Notes: generated from the sequence alone by a model not told the origin. A stretch of 64,000 bases of DNA from Ferrovibrio sp046297595 (GCF_046297595.1 NZ_JBKBHT010000004.1:186001-250000); one strand, 5' to 3'; shown: positions 37,964 through 46,236, numbered from the stretch's first letter. Numbers and translations: made by a program.

Positions 37964-38926
37964 TCAGCGTCTTACCGGCCGTATGGCCAGCTTACGATAG
38001 ACCGGCTGCAGCAGACCGGGCAGCATGTACATCGGCAACTGGCCCATGGCGAAGAATACCACCATGTCGAACACGGCGCGGTCCGCCAGCGACACCATCA
38101 CCAGGCCCATGTTGCAGTTGCCGGTGAGGATGCCGAGCGTAAGCGCCGCTGCCTGGCCGAGGCGGAAGATATGACGGCCCACCATATAGCCAAGGGCCTG
38201 CAGCAACAGGTTGGCGATGAAAGCCGAGGCGGTGGCAAGGATGACATAACCGGGTTGCGCCATCAGCTTTGTGGCGACACCGTCCATGATGGCGATGGCA
38301 AACAGCACCAAAGCCACCACCGAGCAGCCATCGATCAGCCGGCTGTTCGCGCGCAGCCATTCGGGTTTCACGCGCCAACGCACCAGTAGCGCGCCGCCGA
38401 AGGCGACGCCCACCATCAGCGCCAGCCGGCCCATGAATTCGAGCAGCGACATCTGGATCTCGATATCGAGCAGCATCAGCGCCAGCGGCGGCAGGGTGAA
38501 GGGCACCAGGGCCGTGGCGATCACCATCACGATCACGGCCAGGGCGGCATCCAGGCCCAGGATCAGCGAGATCGCCACCGTGCCGGTGATCGGCGGCGCG
38601 GCGGCCATCAGCACGATGGCTTCCATCAGCGGGCGTGGCAGGCCGAGCGGCTCCAGCACGGCGAAGACCGCCAACGGACACGCCAGCAGCAGGAATATCA
38701 CCATCGGCAATACCAGCAGCGGCCGGCGCGCATAGGCGTGGAAGGCGCTCCAGTCCAGCCGCATCAGCGCCATGGTCAGCGGCAGCAGCAGGAAGACCAC
38801 CAGGCCGGGCCGCAGCAAAGCGGCCAGCGGCGGCACGGCCAAACCGACCAGCACACCGCCGAACAGGAATTTGGTGGCGTGGCGACCGACATAATCCAGC
38901 GGTGCGAGCAGCAGCGCCTGGATCAT
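37964..38926 (-). CDS. BASS-like (bile acid:sodium symporter superfamily) membrane protein
   Basis: A 320-residue protein with about nine or ten hydrophobic helices. Motifs include PPITGTVAISLILG in the first half and a GNCNMGLVMV stretch in the second, consistent with the crossed-helix core of the bile acid/arsenite symporter superfamily. A substrate is not assignable. It is the first gene of the minus-strand trio with two SDRs and divergent from an ArsR gene across 201 nt. Confidence 0.65.
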   Translation of the reverse strand: MIQALLLAPLDYVGRHATKFLFGGVLVGLAVPPLAALLRPGLVVFLLLPLTMALMRLDWSAFHAYARRPLLVLPMVIFLLLACPLAVFAVLEPLGLPRPLMEAIVLMAAAPPITGTVAISLILGLDAALAVIVMVIATALVPFTLPPLALMLLDIEIQMSLLEFMGRLALMVGVAFGGALLVRWRVKPEWLRANSRLIDGCSVVALVLFAIAIMDGVATKLMAQPGYVILATASAFIANLLLQALGYMVGRHIFRLGQAAALTLGILTGNCNMGLVMVSLADRAVFDMVVFFAMGQLPMYMLPGLLQPVYRKLAIRPVRR

Positions 38927-39043
38927 GTAGCCGGGCTCAGGGTAAGGAGGTCGGGAAAGATGGGCTGGGGCATTGGCGGATCGACCGGTTTATCGTTTTG
39001 GAACCGTAGCATAGTCCGGATGTGGGGGGCGGGCGAGGCGGCA

Positions 39044-39070
39044 ATTGTCCCGATTGTCCCGATTGTCCCG
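39044..39070. repeat. Three tandem copies of a 9-bp unit
   Basis: ATTGTCCCG is repeated three times without spacer in the intergenic region between the BASS-like gene and the ArsR gene. No function is evident; it could be a slippage tract. Confidence 0.8.
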
Positions 39071-39103
39071 ATACAGAGCGTAGCCCTGATTGACACGGCA
39101 TCT

Positions 39104-39130
39104 GAAAATATTTAAATAGATGTTTAAATG
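39104..39130. promoter_or_regulatory. Candidate operator of the ArsR/CDF pair
   Basis: Two TTTAAAT elements (39111-39117 and 39123-39129) lie 12 bp apart in an AT-rich patch that overlaps the ArsR start codon. The spacing and base composition resemble sites of metal-sensing ArsR/SmtB repressors. Binding is inferred. Confidence 0.45.
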
Positions 39131-39448
39131 TTAGCTTCAGAGCCTATCGCTGACCACCGCGCCGACCTGCTCGCCGATATGTTCCGCCTGCTGGGCGATC
39201 CCAGCCGGCTGAAACTGGTGCTGATCCTCTGCCAGGGGCCGAGCGCCGCCACGGCTGCTGCGGTCAAGGCCGGCCTGTCGCCGCAACTCGCCAGTCATCA
39301 CCTGCGGCTGCTGAAGGCGGCGCGGCTGGTGCGGGCGATGCGCAAGGGCCGGGAGATTCACTACGACATCGCCGACGACCATGTGCGTCACATGCTGGCC
39401 GACATGGTGGCGCATGTCAGCGAACCGCATCACGAGGAAAGGAACTGA
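39128..39448 (+). CDS. ArsR-family transcriptional regulator
   Basis: A 106-residue winged-helix repressor. The HTH covers about residues 40-75, with the recognition helix SPQLASHHLRLLKAARL. The C-terminus is His-rich (HVRHMLADMVAHVSEPHHEE), in the position of the alpha-5 zinc site of SmtB/CzrA-type sensors, and no CVC arsenic motif is present. It is followed after 3 nt by a His-rich cation transporter, so a zinc- or cobalt-type response is the likely role. Confidence 0.85.
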   Translation: MLASEPIADHRADLLADMFRLLGDPSRLKLVLILCQGPSAATAAAVKAGLSPQLASHHLRLLKAARLVRAMRKGREIHYDIADDHVRHMLADMVAHVSEPHHEERN

Positions 39449-39451
39449 AGC

Positions 39452-40120
39452 ATGGGCGCCTCTTGCTGCCATCACGACGATCATGGCCATCACGGTCGTC
39501 ATGGTGGGCATGACCACGATCACGGCGCCGGCAGTCCGCGCGCCGTGCTGTGGATTGCACTTGTTCTGAATGCCGCGATGTTCGTGGTCGAGATCGGCGC
39601 CGGCCTGGCTGCCGGTTCCACCGCGCTGCTTGCCGATTCCGTGGATTTCCTGGGCGATGCGGTGAACTACGCCCTGGCGCTGGCGGTATTGTCGATGGCG
39701 CTGGTCTGGCGGGCCCGCGTCGCACTGCTGAAAGGCATCGCGATGGGCCTGTTCGGGCTGTGGGTCGCGGCCATGGTGCTGCGCCACCTGATCGCCGGCA
39801 CGGTGCCCGAACCCTTCACCATGGGCGTGGTTGGTTTTGCCGCCCTGGCGGTGAATGTGCTCGTCGCGCTGCTGCTCTATCGTTTCCGTACTGGCGACAG
39901 CAATCTGCGCGCAGTCTGGATCTGCAGCCGCAACGACGCCCTGAGCAATCTCGCCGTGCTGCTGGCGGCCAGCGGCGTATTCGCCACCGGCACGGCCTGG
40001 CCTGACCTCGCTGTCGCCGTCTTCATGGCCGCTCTCGCACTCTGGGGTTCGGTTCAAGTGCTGCGCCATGCATGGAGCGAATTGCGCCAGTCGGCGGCCG
40101 CTATTGGTGCGGCGGACTGA
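39452..40120 (+). CDS. CDF-like cation transporter with His-rich N-terminus
   Basis: A 222-residue inner-membrane protein. Residues 1-26 are very rich in histidine (HHDDHGHHGRHGGHDHDHG), probably a cytoplasmic metal buffer. Six hydrophobic segments follow. TM2 carries the acidic pair DFLGD. TM5 shows CSRNDALSN where classical cation diffusion facilitators have HxxxD, so the metal site is atypical. The usual cytoplasmic C-terminal domain is absent. It is coupled to the ArsR gene and should export a divalent metal under its control. Confidence 0.8.
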   Translation: MGASCCHHDDHGHHGRHGGHDHDHGAGSPRAVLWIALVLNAAMFVVEIGAGLAAGSTALLADSVDFLGDAVNYALALAVLSMALVWRARVALLKGIAMGLFGLWVAAMVLRHLIAGTVPEPFTMGVVGFAALAVNVLVALLLYRFRTGDSNLRAVWICSRNDALSNLAVLLAASGVFATGTAWPDLAVAVFMAALALWGSVQVLRHAWSELRQSAAAIGAAD

Positions 40121-40162
40121 TTCGGGCTTGAAATCCGCATAATCCGGGGTAGATTGCCGCCA

Positions 40163-40212
40163 CGTCCGGGCCCCTCTGGCTGCCATGAACGGGATGGCAG
40201 TGATGTCGGACG
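40163..40212 (+). promoter_or_regulatory. Structured leader element before the first TerC-type gene
   Basis: Helix P1 pairs CGTCCG (40163-40168) with CGGACG (40207-40212). Helix P2 pairs CTGCCAT (40180-40186) with ATGGCAG (40194-40200), with a 7-nt loop. Between them lies an asymmetric internal loop, GGCCCCTCTGG on the 5' side (40169-40179) and TGATGT on the 3' side (40201-40206). The element ends 36 nt before the start codon. A second copy with different helix sequences but the same loop strands precedes the next TerC-type gene. A cis-regulatory RNA is inferred. Confidence 0.75.
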
Positions 40213-40248
40213 GCTTCCTTAAAAAAAGCCCCGCCCAGGATAATTAAT

Positions 40249-41046
40249 ATGGATCTCTCGGTTTTCCTCGAACCGGCGGCCCTGCTGGCTTTGGCCGGCC
40301 TCGTCGCGCTTGAACTCGTCCTTGCCGTCGACAACCTGATCTTCATCACCATCCTCACCGGGCGCCTGCCGCCCGAACAGCAGAAGATGGGCCGCCGCCT
40401 CGGCCTGCTCGGCGCGGTGATCACCCGCATCATGCTGCTGCTCTCGGCCGCCTGGCTGATCACGCTCACCGCGCCGTGGTTCACCGTGTTCGGCGTCGAG
40501 ATTTCCGGCCGCGACCTGGTGCTGATCCTCGGTGGCCTGTTCCTGATCTGGAAGGCAACCATGGAAATCCATGAGCGTGTCACGCCGAAATCGGCCGACG
40601 AGATGGAAGACGAAGGGACTGGCGCGGGTGAGCCGGCGAAAAAGAAATACCCGGCCTTCTGGGCTGTGATCGGCCAGATCGCCGTGCTCGACATCGTCTT
40701 CTCGCTTGATAGCGTGATCACCGCGATAGGCCTGTCGCGCCAGATCGAGATTATGGTGGTGGCGGTGCTGCTGTCGGTCGCCATCATGGTGGCGCTGGCC
40801 GAACCGCTGGCCCGCTTCGTCAATAAAAATCCCAACGTGGTGATGCTGGCGCTGTCGTTCCTGGTGATGATCGGCATGGCATTGGTGGCCGAGGGCTTCG
40901 ACGTCGAGATCCCCAAGATCATGATCTACGGCGCCATGGGCTTCTCGGTGGCTGTCGAGGCACTCAACATGCTGTCGCGCCGCGCCCAGCTCAGCCGCAC
41001 CTTCCGCGGTATCCGCGATCCCGAAGGGCGCTCGGAAGCCGACTGA
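40249..41046 (+). CDS. TerC-family membrane protein
   Basis: A 265-residue inner-membrane protein with about seven helices. The family motifs ALELVLAVDNLIFITIL and AVLDIVFSLDSVITAIG contain the conserved acidic residues that form the metal pathway. A charged cytoplasmic loop with a run of acidic residues lies near residue 120. The subtype resembles YgdQ/YoaE without the CBS domains. It has an AGGA site and is preceded by a structured RNA leader. A role in manganese or other metal homeostasis is inferred from the family. Confidence 0.85.
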   Translation: MDLSVFLEPAALLALAGLVALELVLAVDNLIFITILTGRLPPEQQKMGRRLGLLGAVITRIMLLLSAAWLITLTAPWFTVFGVEISGRDLVLILGGLFLIWKATMEIHERVTPKSADEMEDEGTGAGEPAKKKYPAFWAVIGQIAVLDIVFSLDSVITAIGLSRQIEIMVVAVLLSVAIMVALAEPLARFVNKNPNVVMLALSFLVMIGMALVAEGFDVEIPKIMIYGAMGFSVAVEALNMLSRRAQLSRTFRGIRDPEGRSEAD

Positions 41047-41069
41047 AATCTTGCCATTACAGGCAAATG

Positions 41070-41101
41070 AAAAGAGGCGGGTCTGACCCGCCTCTTTTTT
41101 T
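41070..41101 (+). terminator. Intrinsic terminator between the two TerC-type genes
   Basis: The 9-bp stem 41074-41082 pairs with 41086-41094, followed by seven T (41095-41101). It separates the transcripts, so the next gene with its own leader must have its own promoter. Confidence 0.9.
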
Positions 41102-41148
41102 GCTCAGACGGCCTTGACGGCGGCGGCCGGCTTCCTAGATCGATGGCT

Positions 41149-41199
41149 GCATTCGGGCCCCTCTGGTTGCCGTATCCGGACGGCAGCGATGTCGAATGC
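41149..41199 (+). promoter_or_regulatory. Structured leader element before the Alx-type TerC gene
   Basis: Helix P1 pairs GCATTCG (41149-41155) with CGAATGC (41193-41199). Helix P2 pairs 41167-41173 with 41180-41186 (seven pairs, the outer one G-U), with a 6-nt loop. The 5' internal-loop strand 41156-41166 is identical to that of the copy at 40169-40179, and the 3' strand CGATGT (41187-41192) differs at one base. The helices differ in sequence but keep pairing. It ends 34 nt before the start codon. Confidence 0.75.
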
Positions 41200-41233
41200 C
41201 GTCGCCGCCATATTCCGGGTACGGAGAACCAGC

Positions 41234-42241
41234 ATGGACATGCTCCTCGCGGCCTGGACCGCGTTCCTGTCAACCGAATTCCTCGCCAAACCGCTCTGGG
41301 TCTGGACCGCCTTCATGGTGCTGGTCGCGACCCTGCTTGCTTTTGACCTGGGTGTCCTGCATCGCAAGCAGCGCGAGATCGAGGTGGGCGAAAGCCTGAT
41401 GCTCAGCGCCGGCTATATCGCCATGGCCTGCCTGTTCGGCGGCTGGGTCTGGTGGCAGTTCGGCGCCACCGCCGGCATGGACTGGTATACCGGCTTCTTC
41501 GTCGAGAAGAGCCTGTCGCTCGACAACGTCTTCGTCATCGCGCTGATCTTCGGCTATTTCGCCGTGCCGCGGAAATACCAGCATCGTGTGCTGTTCTGGG
41601 GCATCCTCGGCGTCATCGTGCTGCGCGGCATCATGATCGGCCTTGGCGCCGCCCTGGTCGCCGAGTTCGACTGGATTCTTTATGTCTTCGGCGCCTTCCT
41701 GGTGCTGACCGGCATCAAGATGCTGTTCGCCTCCGACCAGCCGAAGGATCTGGGCGACAACTGGCTGCTGAAATTGCTCAAACGCCGCATGCGCGTGACG
41801 CCGGAGTTGCATGGCCAGAAATTCTTCGTGCGCCAGCCGAAGGTTCCTGGCGGCAAGCCGGTGCTGTGGGCCACGCCGCTGTTCCTCGCGCTGATGCTGG
41901 TGGAAGCCGCCGACCTGGTCTTCGCGGTCGATTCCGTGCCGGCGATCTTCGCCATCACCCAGGATCCCTTCATCGTCTATACCAGCAACATCTTCGCCAT
42001 ACTGGGCCTGCGCGCGCTGTATTTCGCGCTGGCGGCGATGATTCATCGCTTCCATTACCTGAAATACGCCCTGGCGGCGGTGCTGGTCTTCATCGGCGGC
42101 AAGATCTTCCTGGTCAATATCATCGGCAAGATTCCCGCCGGCATCTCGCTGGGTGTCACGCTGGGCCTGATTGCGGCGGGTATTGTCGCATCGCTGGTGC
42201 TGACGGCGGAAAAGCGGGAATCCGGTCAGCAGGCTGGATAA
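41234..42241 (+). CDS. alx: TerC/Alx-family membrane protein
   Basis: A 335-residue inner-membrane protein of the Alx subtype with about nine helices. Motifs are GFFVEKSLSLDNVFVIALIF and VEAADLVFAVDSVPAIFAI, with the conserved Asp residues, plus the AILGLRALYFALA block. E. coli Alx exports manganese and is controlled by a Mn2+ riboswitch. The ATG at 41234 is preceded by GGAG and follows the structured leader; a longer reading would run through the leader and is rejected. Confidence 0.87.
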   Translation: MDMLLAAWTAFLSTEFLAKPLWVWTAFMVLVATLLAFDLGVLHRKQREIEVGESLMLSAGYIAMACLFGGWVWWQFGATAGMDWYTGFFVEKSLSLDNVFVIALIFGYFAVPRKYQHRVLFWGILGVIVLRGIMIGLGAALVAEFDWILYVFGAFLVLTGIKMLFASDQPKDLGDNWLLKLLKRRMRVTPELHGQKFFVRQPKVPGGKPVLWATPLFLALMLVEAADLVFAVDSVPAIFAITQDPFIVYTSNIFAILGLRALYFALAAMIHRFHYLKYALAAVLVFIGGKIFLVNIIGKIPAGISLGVTLGLIAAGIVASLVLTAEKRESGQQAG

Positions 42242-42306
42242 AGGCGGTTGCGCGGCGGCAATATGGTCGCCGCGCTTTCGCCGTATTCCTCCGGCAGGGT
42301 CCGCGC

Positions 42307-42963
42307 ATGAATAGCGAGTTCCCCGGCATGCCGTTTTCCGCGCCGCGCCCACTGCCCTCGGCCAGTATCGCCCGCGATCTGTCGCGCCTGCGCCGCCTCG
42401 GTCGCGTCGATGGCCTGACGCTGCACGAGGTCGCGCAGTCCCTGGCCGACCGCTCCACGCCGCTGATACTGCTGTTTCTCGGACTGCTGGGGCTGGTGCC
42501 GTCGCCCGGGCTGCCGCTGGGCATGATCACCGGAACCCTGGTGATCAGCGTGGCCATCGGCATGCTGCTGCGGCCACGGCAGCCGATGATCCCGCGCAGC
42601 CTCGGCCGGCGCCGGCTGTCGCCCGACCTGCTGAACCGGTTCATGGCCTTTGCCATTCCTTTCGTGCGTCGCCTGGAACGGAGATTCCGGCCGCGCCTGT
42701 CCTGCCTGGTCAGCGGCGTCGGACTTGTGGTGGCGGCGGCAGTGATCATCGTGCAGGGCATTGGCCTGGCGCTGCCTCTGCCGTTCGGCAACCTGCCGTT
42801 CGCGTTTGGCATCGTGCTGATTTCCCTCGGCCTGCTCACCGGCGATGGGCTGGGTGCCCTGGCCGGTCATGTCATCGGCTTGGCCAGCACTGCCGGTTTC
42901 GTGTTGCTGGGCGTGGGCGCGGTGAATGCCGGCGGTTCGCTGACCGCCATGCTGCCCTGGTAG
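42307..42963 (+). CDS. exoD: ExoD-family membrane protein
   Basis: A 218-residue protein with a soluble N-terminus and about four hydrophobic segments after residue 55, matching the exopolysaccharide-synthesis ExoD family. The family hallmarks STPLILLFLGLLGLVPSPG and GNLPFAFGIVLISLGLLTGDG are present. In rhizobia exoD affects exopolysaccharide and alkaline tolerance, but its biochemistry is unresolved. It is followed after 2 nt by a lipid kinase gene and is probably coupled to it. Confidence 0.85.
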   Translation: MNSEFPGMPFSAPRPLPSASIARDLSRLRRLGRVDGLTLHEVAQSLADRSTPLILLFLGLLGLVPSPGLPLGMITGTLVISVAIGMLLRPRQPMIPRSLGRRRLSPDLLNRFMAFAIPFVRRLERRFRPRLSCLVSGVGLVVAAAVIIVQGIGLALPLPFGNLPFAFGIVLISLGLLTGDGLGALAGHVIGLASTAGFVLLGVGAVNAGGSLTAMLPW

Positions 42964-42965
42964 AA

Positions 42966-43862
42966 ATGCTGTCGGTGGTGATCAACGCGGCTTCGGGCAC
43001 AGCACGCCAGCATGGTGCAGAGGCGCTGCATGACCTGATTGCGGATTCTGCCGCCGGTGCCGGACTGGGCGCTGTCGATGTGCAGGTGGTGCCGCCGAAG
43101 CTGTTGCCCCAGGCGCTGGTTCAGGCGGCGGAAAACAGTGACGAGATCTGGGTCGGTGGCGGCGACGGCACGCTGCGCTCGGCCGCCGAACTGATGCAGC
43201 GGCGCGATGGTGTGCTGGGCGTGTTGCCGCTGGGCACCATGAACCTGCTGGCGCGCGACCTGAACATCCCGCTGGAAGTGGACGCGGCGGTATGCGCCCT
43301 GGCACAGGCCGATATCGTTGCCATCGACGTCGGCCGGGTCAACCGCGGCATCTTCCTCAACAAATCGGCGCTCGGCCTTTATCCCGAGATGATCGTCGAC
43401 CGCGAACGCCGCCGCCTGTTCGGCTTGGCCAAATGGCCGGCGATGATGAAATCGGCCTGGCGCGCGTTGCGCCGGCACCGCCTGATGGAAATCACCCTGG
43501 ATTATGGCGGACAGACCCGCGAGATCGTCTCGCCGGCCATCGTGGTGGCAGTGGGGGAATATGAATTCCGCACCGCGCGCCTGTTCGGCCGGCCCGATCT
43601 GCAGAGCGGCGAACTCACCGTCTATGTCAGCCACGAGAAACGCTGGTTCGGTTCCGCCGGTCAGCTGGCGCGGCTTTTCCTCGGCACGCTGGACGGCGAT
43701 CCCGCGCTTGAAATGATCAAGGCGCATAGCCTGCGCATCGGCTTCGACCGCGTGAAGCCGGTGGCCAGCGACGGCGAGGTGGAAATGCTGCCTGGCCCGA
43801 TCAGCTACAGCGTGGCGCCCCGCGCGCTTAAGGTCCGCATGCCCGGCGAGGTCGCGGACTGA
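42966..43862 (+). CDS. Diacylglycerol kinase-family lipid kinase
   Basis: A 298-residue protein with the DAGK catalytic domain. The nucleotide loop GGGDGT is at residues 64-69 and LPLGTMNLLARDL follows about 20 residues later. The C-terminal beta-sandwich half carries GEYEFRTARLFGRPDLQSG. Members phosphorylate diacylglycerol, ceramide or related lipids (YegS/DgkB type); the substrate is not determinable here. It is probably co-transcribed with the ExoD gene and convergent with the acyl-CoA dehydrogenase gene. Confidence 0.87.
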   Translation: MLSVVINAASGTARQHGAEALHDLIADSAAGAGLGAVDVQVVPPKLLPQALVQAAENSDEIWVGGGDGTLRSAAELMQRRDGVLGVLPLGTMNLLARDLNIPLEVDAAVCALAQADIVAIDVGRVNRGIFLNKSALGLYPEMIVDRERRRLFGLAKWPAMMKSAWRALRRHRLMEITLDYGGQTREIVSPAIVVAVGEYEFRTARLFGRPDLQSGELTVYVSHEKRWFGSAGQLARLFLGTLDGDPALEMIKAHSLRIGFDRVKPVASDGEVEMLPGPISYSVAPRALKVRMPGEVAD

Positions 43863-43897
43863 ATCAAATCACACCGGCCTGAATCAGCCCGGCCGAA

Positions 43898-45550
43898 TTA
43901 GACCGGCCTGGCCCGCTCGGAGATGGCGCGTGCATCCACGCCCTTGGGCAGGGTGCCGAAGGCCTGGCCCCAGTCGCCGCCCAGGCGGCTGGCGCAGAAG
44001 GCGTCGGCCACGGCCGGTGTGGAATGCTGCACCAGCAGGGCGGCCTGCAGGGTCACCATCATCTTTTCCACCACGCGGCGGGCACGATGCTCGATCTCCT
44101 GCAGGTCGGCGAACTCGGCCTGCACGCCGGCGATGGCCGCGTCCAGCCGGCGGTCGCCGCCACGGGCCGAAGTCAGCTCGGTGAAATAGGCATCCAGCCC
44201 GTCCTGATTTTTCTGCAGGGCGCGCAGCACGTCCAGGCACATCACGTTGCCCGAACCCTCCCAGATCGAGTTGAGCGGGATTTCCTTGTACAGCATGCCC
44301 AGCGGGCCCTCGTCGACATAGCCGTTGCCGCCATGTACCTCCATGGCTTCCACCACGGCATTGGGTGCGCGTTTGCAAACCCAGTATTTCACCGCCGGCG
44401 TGCACAGCCGGCGGAAGGCGGCCTCCTGCGCATCATGCTCGGCGCGATCAAACGCGCGGGCCAGCCGCATGGCCAAAGCCGTGGCGGCTTCCGACTCCAC
44501 CGCCAGGTCGGCCACCACGTTGGTCATCAGCGGCTGGTCGATCAGGTGGCGCTGGAAGGCGCGGCGATGGAACACGTGATGCAGCGCCTGAGCAACCGCG
44601 CCGCGCAGCAGGCCGGCCGAGCCCAGCGCGCAGTCCAGCCGCGTATAGGTGCCCATCTCAATGATGGTGGGCACGCCGCGGCCTTCCTCGCCCAGCAGCC
44701 AGCCATGGGCGTTGTGGAATTCCACTTCCGACGATGCATTCGACTTGTTGCCGACCTTTTCCTTCAGGCGCTGGATATGGATGGCATTCTTGGATCCATC
44801 GGGCAGCCAGCGCGGCACGAAGAAGCAGCTTAATCCCCCCGGCGACTGCGCCAGCACCAGATGCGCGTCGATCTGCGGACAAGAGAAAAACCATTTATGC
44901 CCGCTGATGATGTATTCCGCGCCCGGCCCGCCGGTACCGACGGGGGTGGCCTTCGTGGTGTTGGCGCGCACATCCGAGCCGCCCTGCTTCTCGGTCATGC
45001 CCATGCCGATCAGGGCATTGCTCTTCTGCGCCACCGGTTTGTTGGCCGGATCGTATTGCCGCGAATAGATCTTGGGCAGCCATTCGGCGGCAATCGCCGC
45101 ATCGCGTTTGATCGCGGGCACGCAGCCATAGGTCATCGTGGTGGGGCATTGGCTGCCCGGTTCGATCTGCGCATGCATGATATAGGCGGCCGCCCGCGCC
45201 ACATGGGCGCCGGCTTTCGGCTCGGCCCAAGGCGCGGAATGCAGACCCTCGCCGATGATCAGGCTCATGATGCCGTGCCAGGCAGGATGGAATTCCACTT
45301 CGTCGCGACGATGGCCGAAGCGGTCGAACAGTTTCAGTTGCGGCGGGAATTTATGCGCCAGCCGGCCCATCTCGATGGTTTCGGCATCGCCCAGCCGGCT
45401 GCCGTAAACCGTCAGGCGATCCTTCGCCCAGGCAGCGCCGTCGCGTTCGGCCGCGTCCATCAGCGCGCGGTCGCTGGTGAAGAGGTTGTAATTCTCCAGC
45501 GCGGGCGGCTGGTTCAGCACCTCGTGAGTCTCGTAGGCGGCGGTACTCAT
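43898..45550 (-). CDS. AidB-like acyl-CoA dehydrogenase
   Basis: A 550-residue flavoprotein of the AidB branch. The N-terminal extension (NQPPALENYNLF) is typical of AidB. FAD-binding blocks include MGMTEKQGGSDVR, then ISGHKWFFSCPQ, then VMEVHGGNGYVDEGPLGMLYKEIP with the catalytic-loop region. AidB is induced in alkylation stress, but many homologues of this length act on branched acyl-CoAs. The ATG at 45550 has an AAAGGA site and lies 18 nt after the TetR-type gene that probably controls it. Confidence 0.85.
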   Translation of the reverse strand: MSTAAYETHEVLNQPPALENYNLFTSDRALMDAAERDGAAWAKDRLTVYGSRLGDAETIEMGRLAHKFPPQLKLFDRFGHRRDEVEFHPAWHGIMSLIIGEGLHSAPWAEPKAGAHVARAAAYIMHAQIEPGSQCPTTMTYGCVPAIKRDAAIAAEWLPKIYSRQYDPANKPVAQKSNALIGMGMTEKQGGSDVRANTTKATPVGTGGPGAEYIISGHKWFFSCPQIDAHLVLAQSPGGLSCFFVPRWLPDGSKNAIHIQRLKEKVGNKSNASSEVEFHNAHGWLLGEEGRGVPTIIEMGTYTRLDCALGSAGLLRGAVAQALHHVFHRRAFQRHLIDQPLMTNVVADLAVESEAATALAMRLARAFDRAEHDAQEAAFRRLCTPAVKYWVCKRAPNAVVEAMEVHGGNGYVDEGPLGMLYKEIPLNSIWEGSGNVMCLDVLRALQKNQDGLDAYFTELTSARGGDRRLDAAIAGVQAEFADLQEIEHRARRVVEKMMVTLQAALLVQHSTPAVADAFCASRLGGDWGQAFGTLPKGVDARAISERARPV

Positions 45551-45567
45551 GGCGTTTCCTTTCATTC

Positions 45568-46188
45568 TTATAATTTTCGGCCCGGCATCGGCCCTAAAGC
45601 CTGCACGCAGAACAGCGCCAGGCCGTTGATCAGTTTCTCCTGGTCGGTCTTCTTCGCCTGCGGCGCCAGCGGGCCGATCAGGGCTTCGTTCAGGGCGCCG
45701 ACGATGGCCGAGGCGGTCAGCAGCGCGTCCTGCTCGGCGATCTCGCCTTCGCGCATGCCATCCTCGATGATGCCGATGAAGATGTCGCGATAGGGCAGGC
45801 GATAGCGCAGGCGCTCGGCCTCGATCAGCGGATCGACCGGCTCGGCCAGCAGGGCATAAGCCAGCCGCCGGCCTTTCAGGGCGCGGCGGGCGAACACCTC
45901 GACCACGCGGGCTAGCCGCTGCCGGGCCGGGCCGGGCTGGCCGGCGGCGGCTGCGCAGACGTCGATCTCGCGCTGCGATCCGCGACGGAACACCTCGTCG
46001 AACAACTCGGCCTTGGAGGGGAAATAGCGATACAGCGCTCCGGTGCTCAGGCCCGCCTCGGCAGCAATCGCCGGAATGCCCGCGCCGCCATAGCCTTCCT
46101 TCGCCACCAGCTTCAGCGCGGCGGCAACGATGCGCTCCCGCGTTTCCGCCAGGCGCGCCACCACGGTCTCGGTACGGCGATAGGCCAT
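45568..46188 (-). CDS. TetR-family transcriptional regulator
   Basis: A 206-residue regulator. The N-terminal HTH (about residues 15-60) shows the typical AALKLVAKEGYGGAGIPAIA and GLSTGALYRYFPSKAELF pattern, and the C-terminal ligand domain is unassigned. The ATG at 46188 has a GGAGGAG site; a TTG at 46209 would lie inside the operator and is rejected. A near-perfect palindrome directly upstream is its likely operator, so it should repress itself and the downstream dehydrogenase. Confidence 0.87.
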   Translation of the reverse strand: MAYRRTETVVARLAETRERIVAAALKLVAKEGYGGAGIPAIAAEAGLSTGALYRYFPSKAELFDEVFRRGSQREIDVCAAAAGQPGPARQRLARVVEVFARRALKGRRLAYALLAEPVDPLIEAERLRYRLPYRDIFIGIIEDGMREGEIAEQDALLTASAIVGALNEALIGPLAPQAKKTDQEKLINGLALFCVQALGPMPGRKL

Positions 46189-46206
46189 GCCCTGTGTCTC
46201 CTCCGG

Positions 46207-46236
46207 CAAAGAAGTGAAACACGTTTCACTTCTTTG
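46207..46236. promoter_or_regulatory. Inverted-repeat operator before the TetR-type gene
   Basis: The arms CAAAGAAGTGAAAC (46207-46220) and its exact complement (46223-46236) flank a 2-nt centre. This 14-bp perfect inverted repeat, 19 nt upstream of the TetR-type ATG, is of the size and symmetry bound by TetR dimers. Confidence 0.75.

Noticed and set aside
39044..39070. Tandem 9-bp repeat as a possible CRISPR-like or iteron array
   Set aside because: Only three short copies with no spacers, no replication or cas gene nearby. Kept only as a simple repeat.
40163..40212. Leader element as the known yybP-ykoY Mn2+ riboswitch
   Set aside because: The conserved GGGGAGUA-type loop and its partner loop were not found. 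This is a by-eye judgement and needs a covariance search.
41101..41233. N-terminal extension of the Alx-type gene from an ATG at 41114
   Set aside because: The extension would translate through the structured leader and lacks hydrophobic or family sequence. The ATG at 41234 has a ribosome-binding site.
43863..43897. Repeated CCGGCC units between the lipid kinase and acyl-CoA dehydrogenase genes
   Set aside because: Short G+C-rich repeats without a T-run; not convincing as a terminator.
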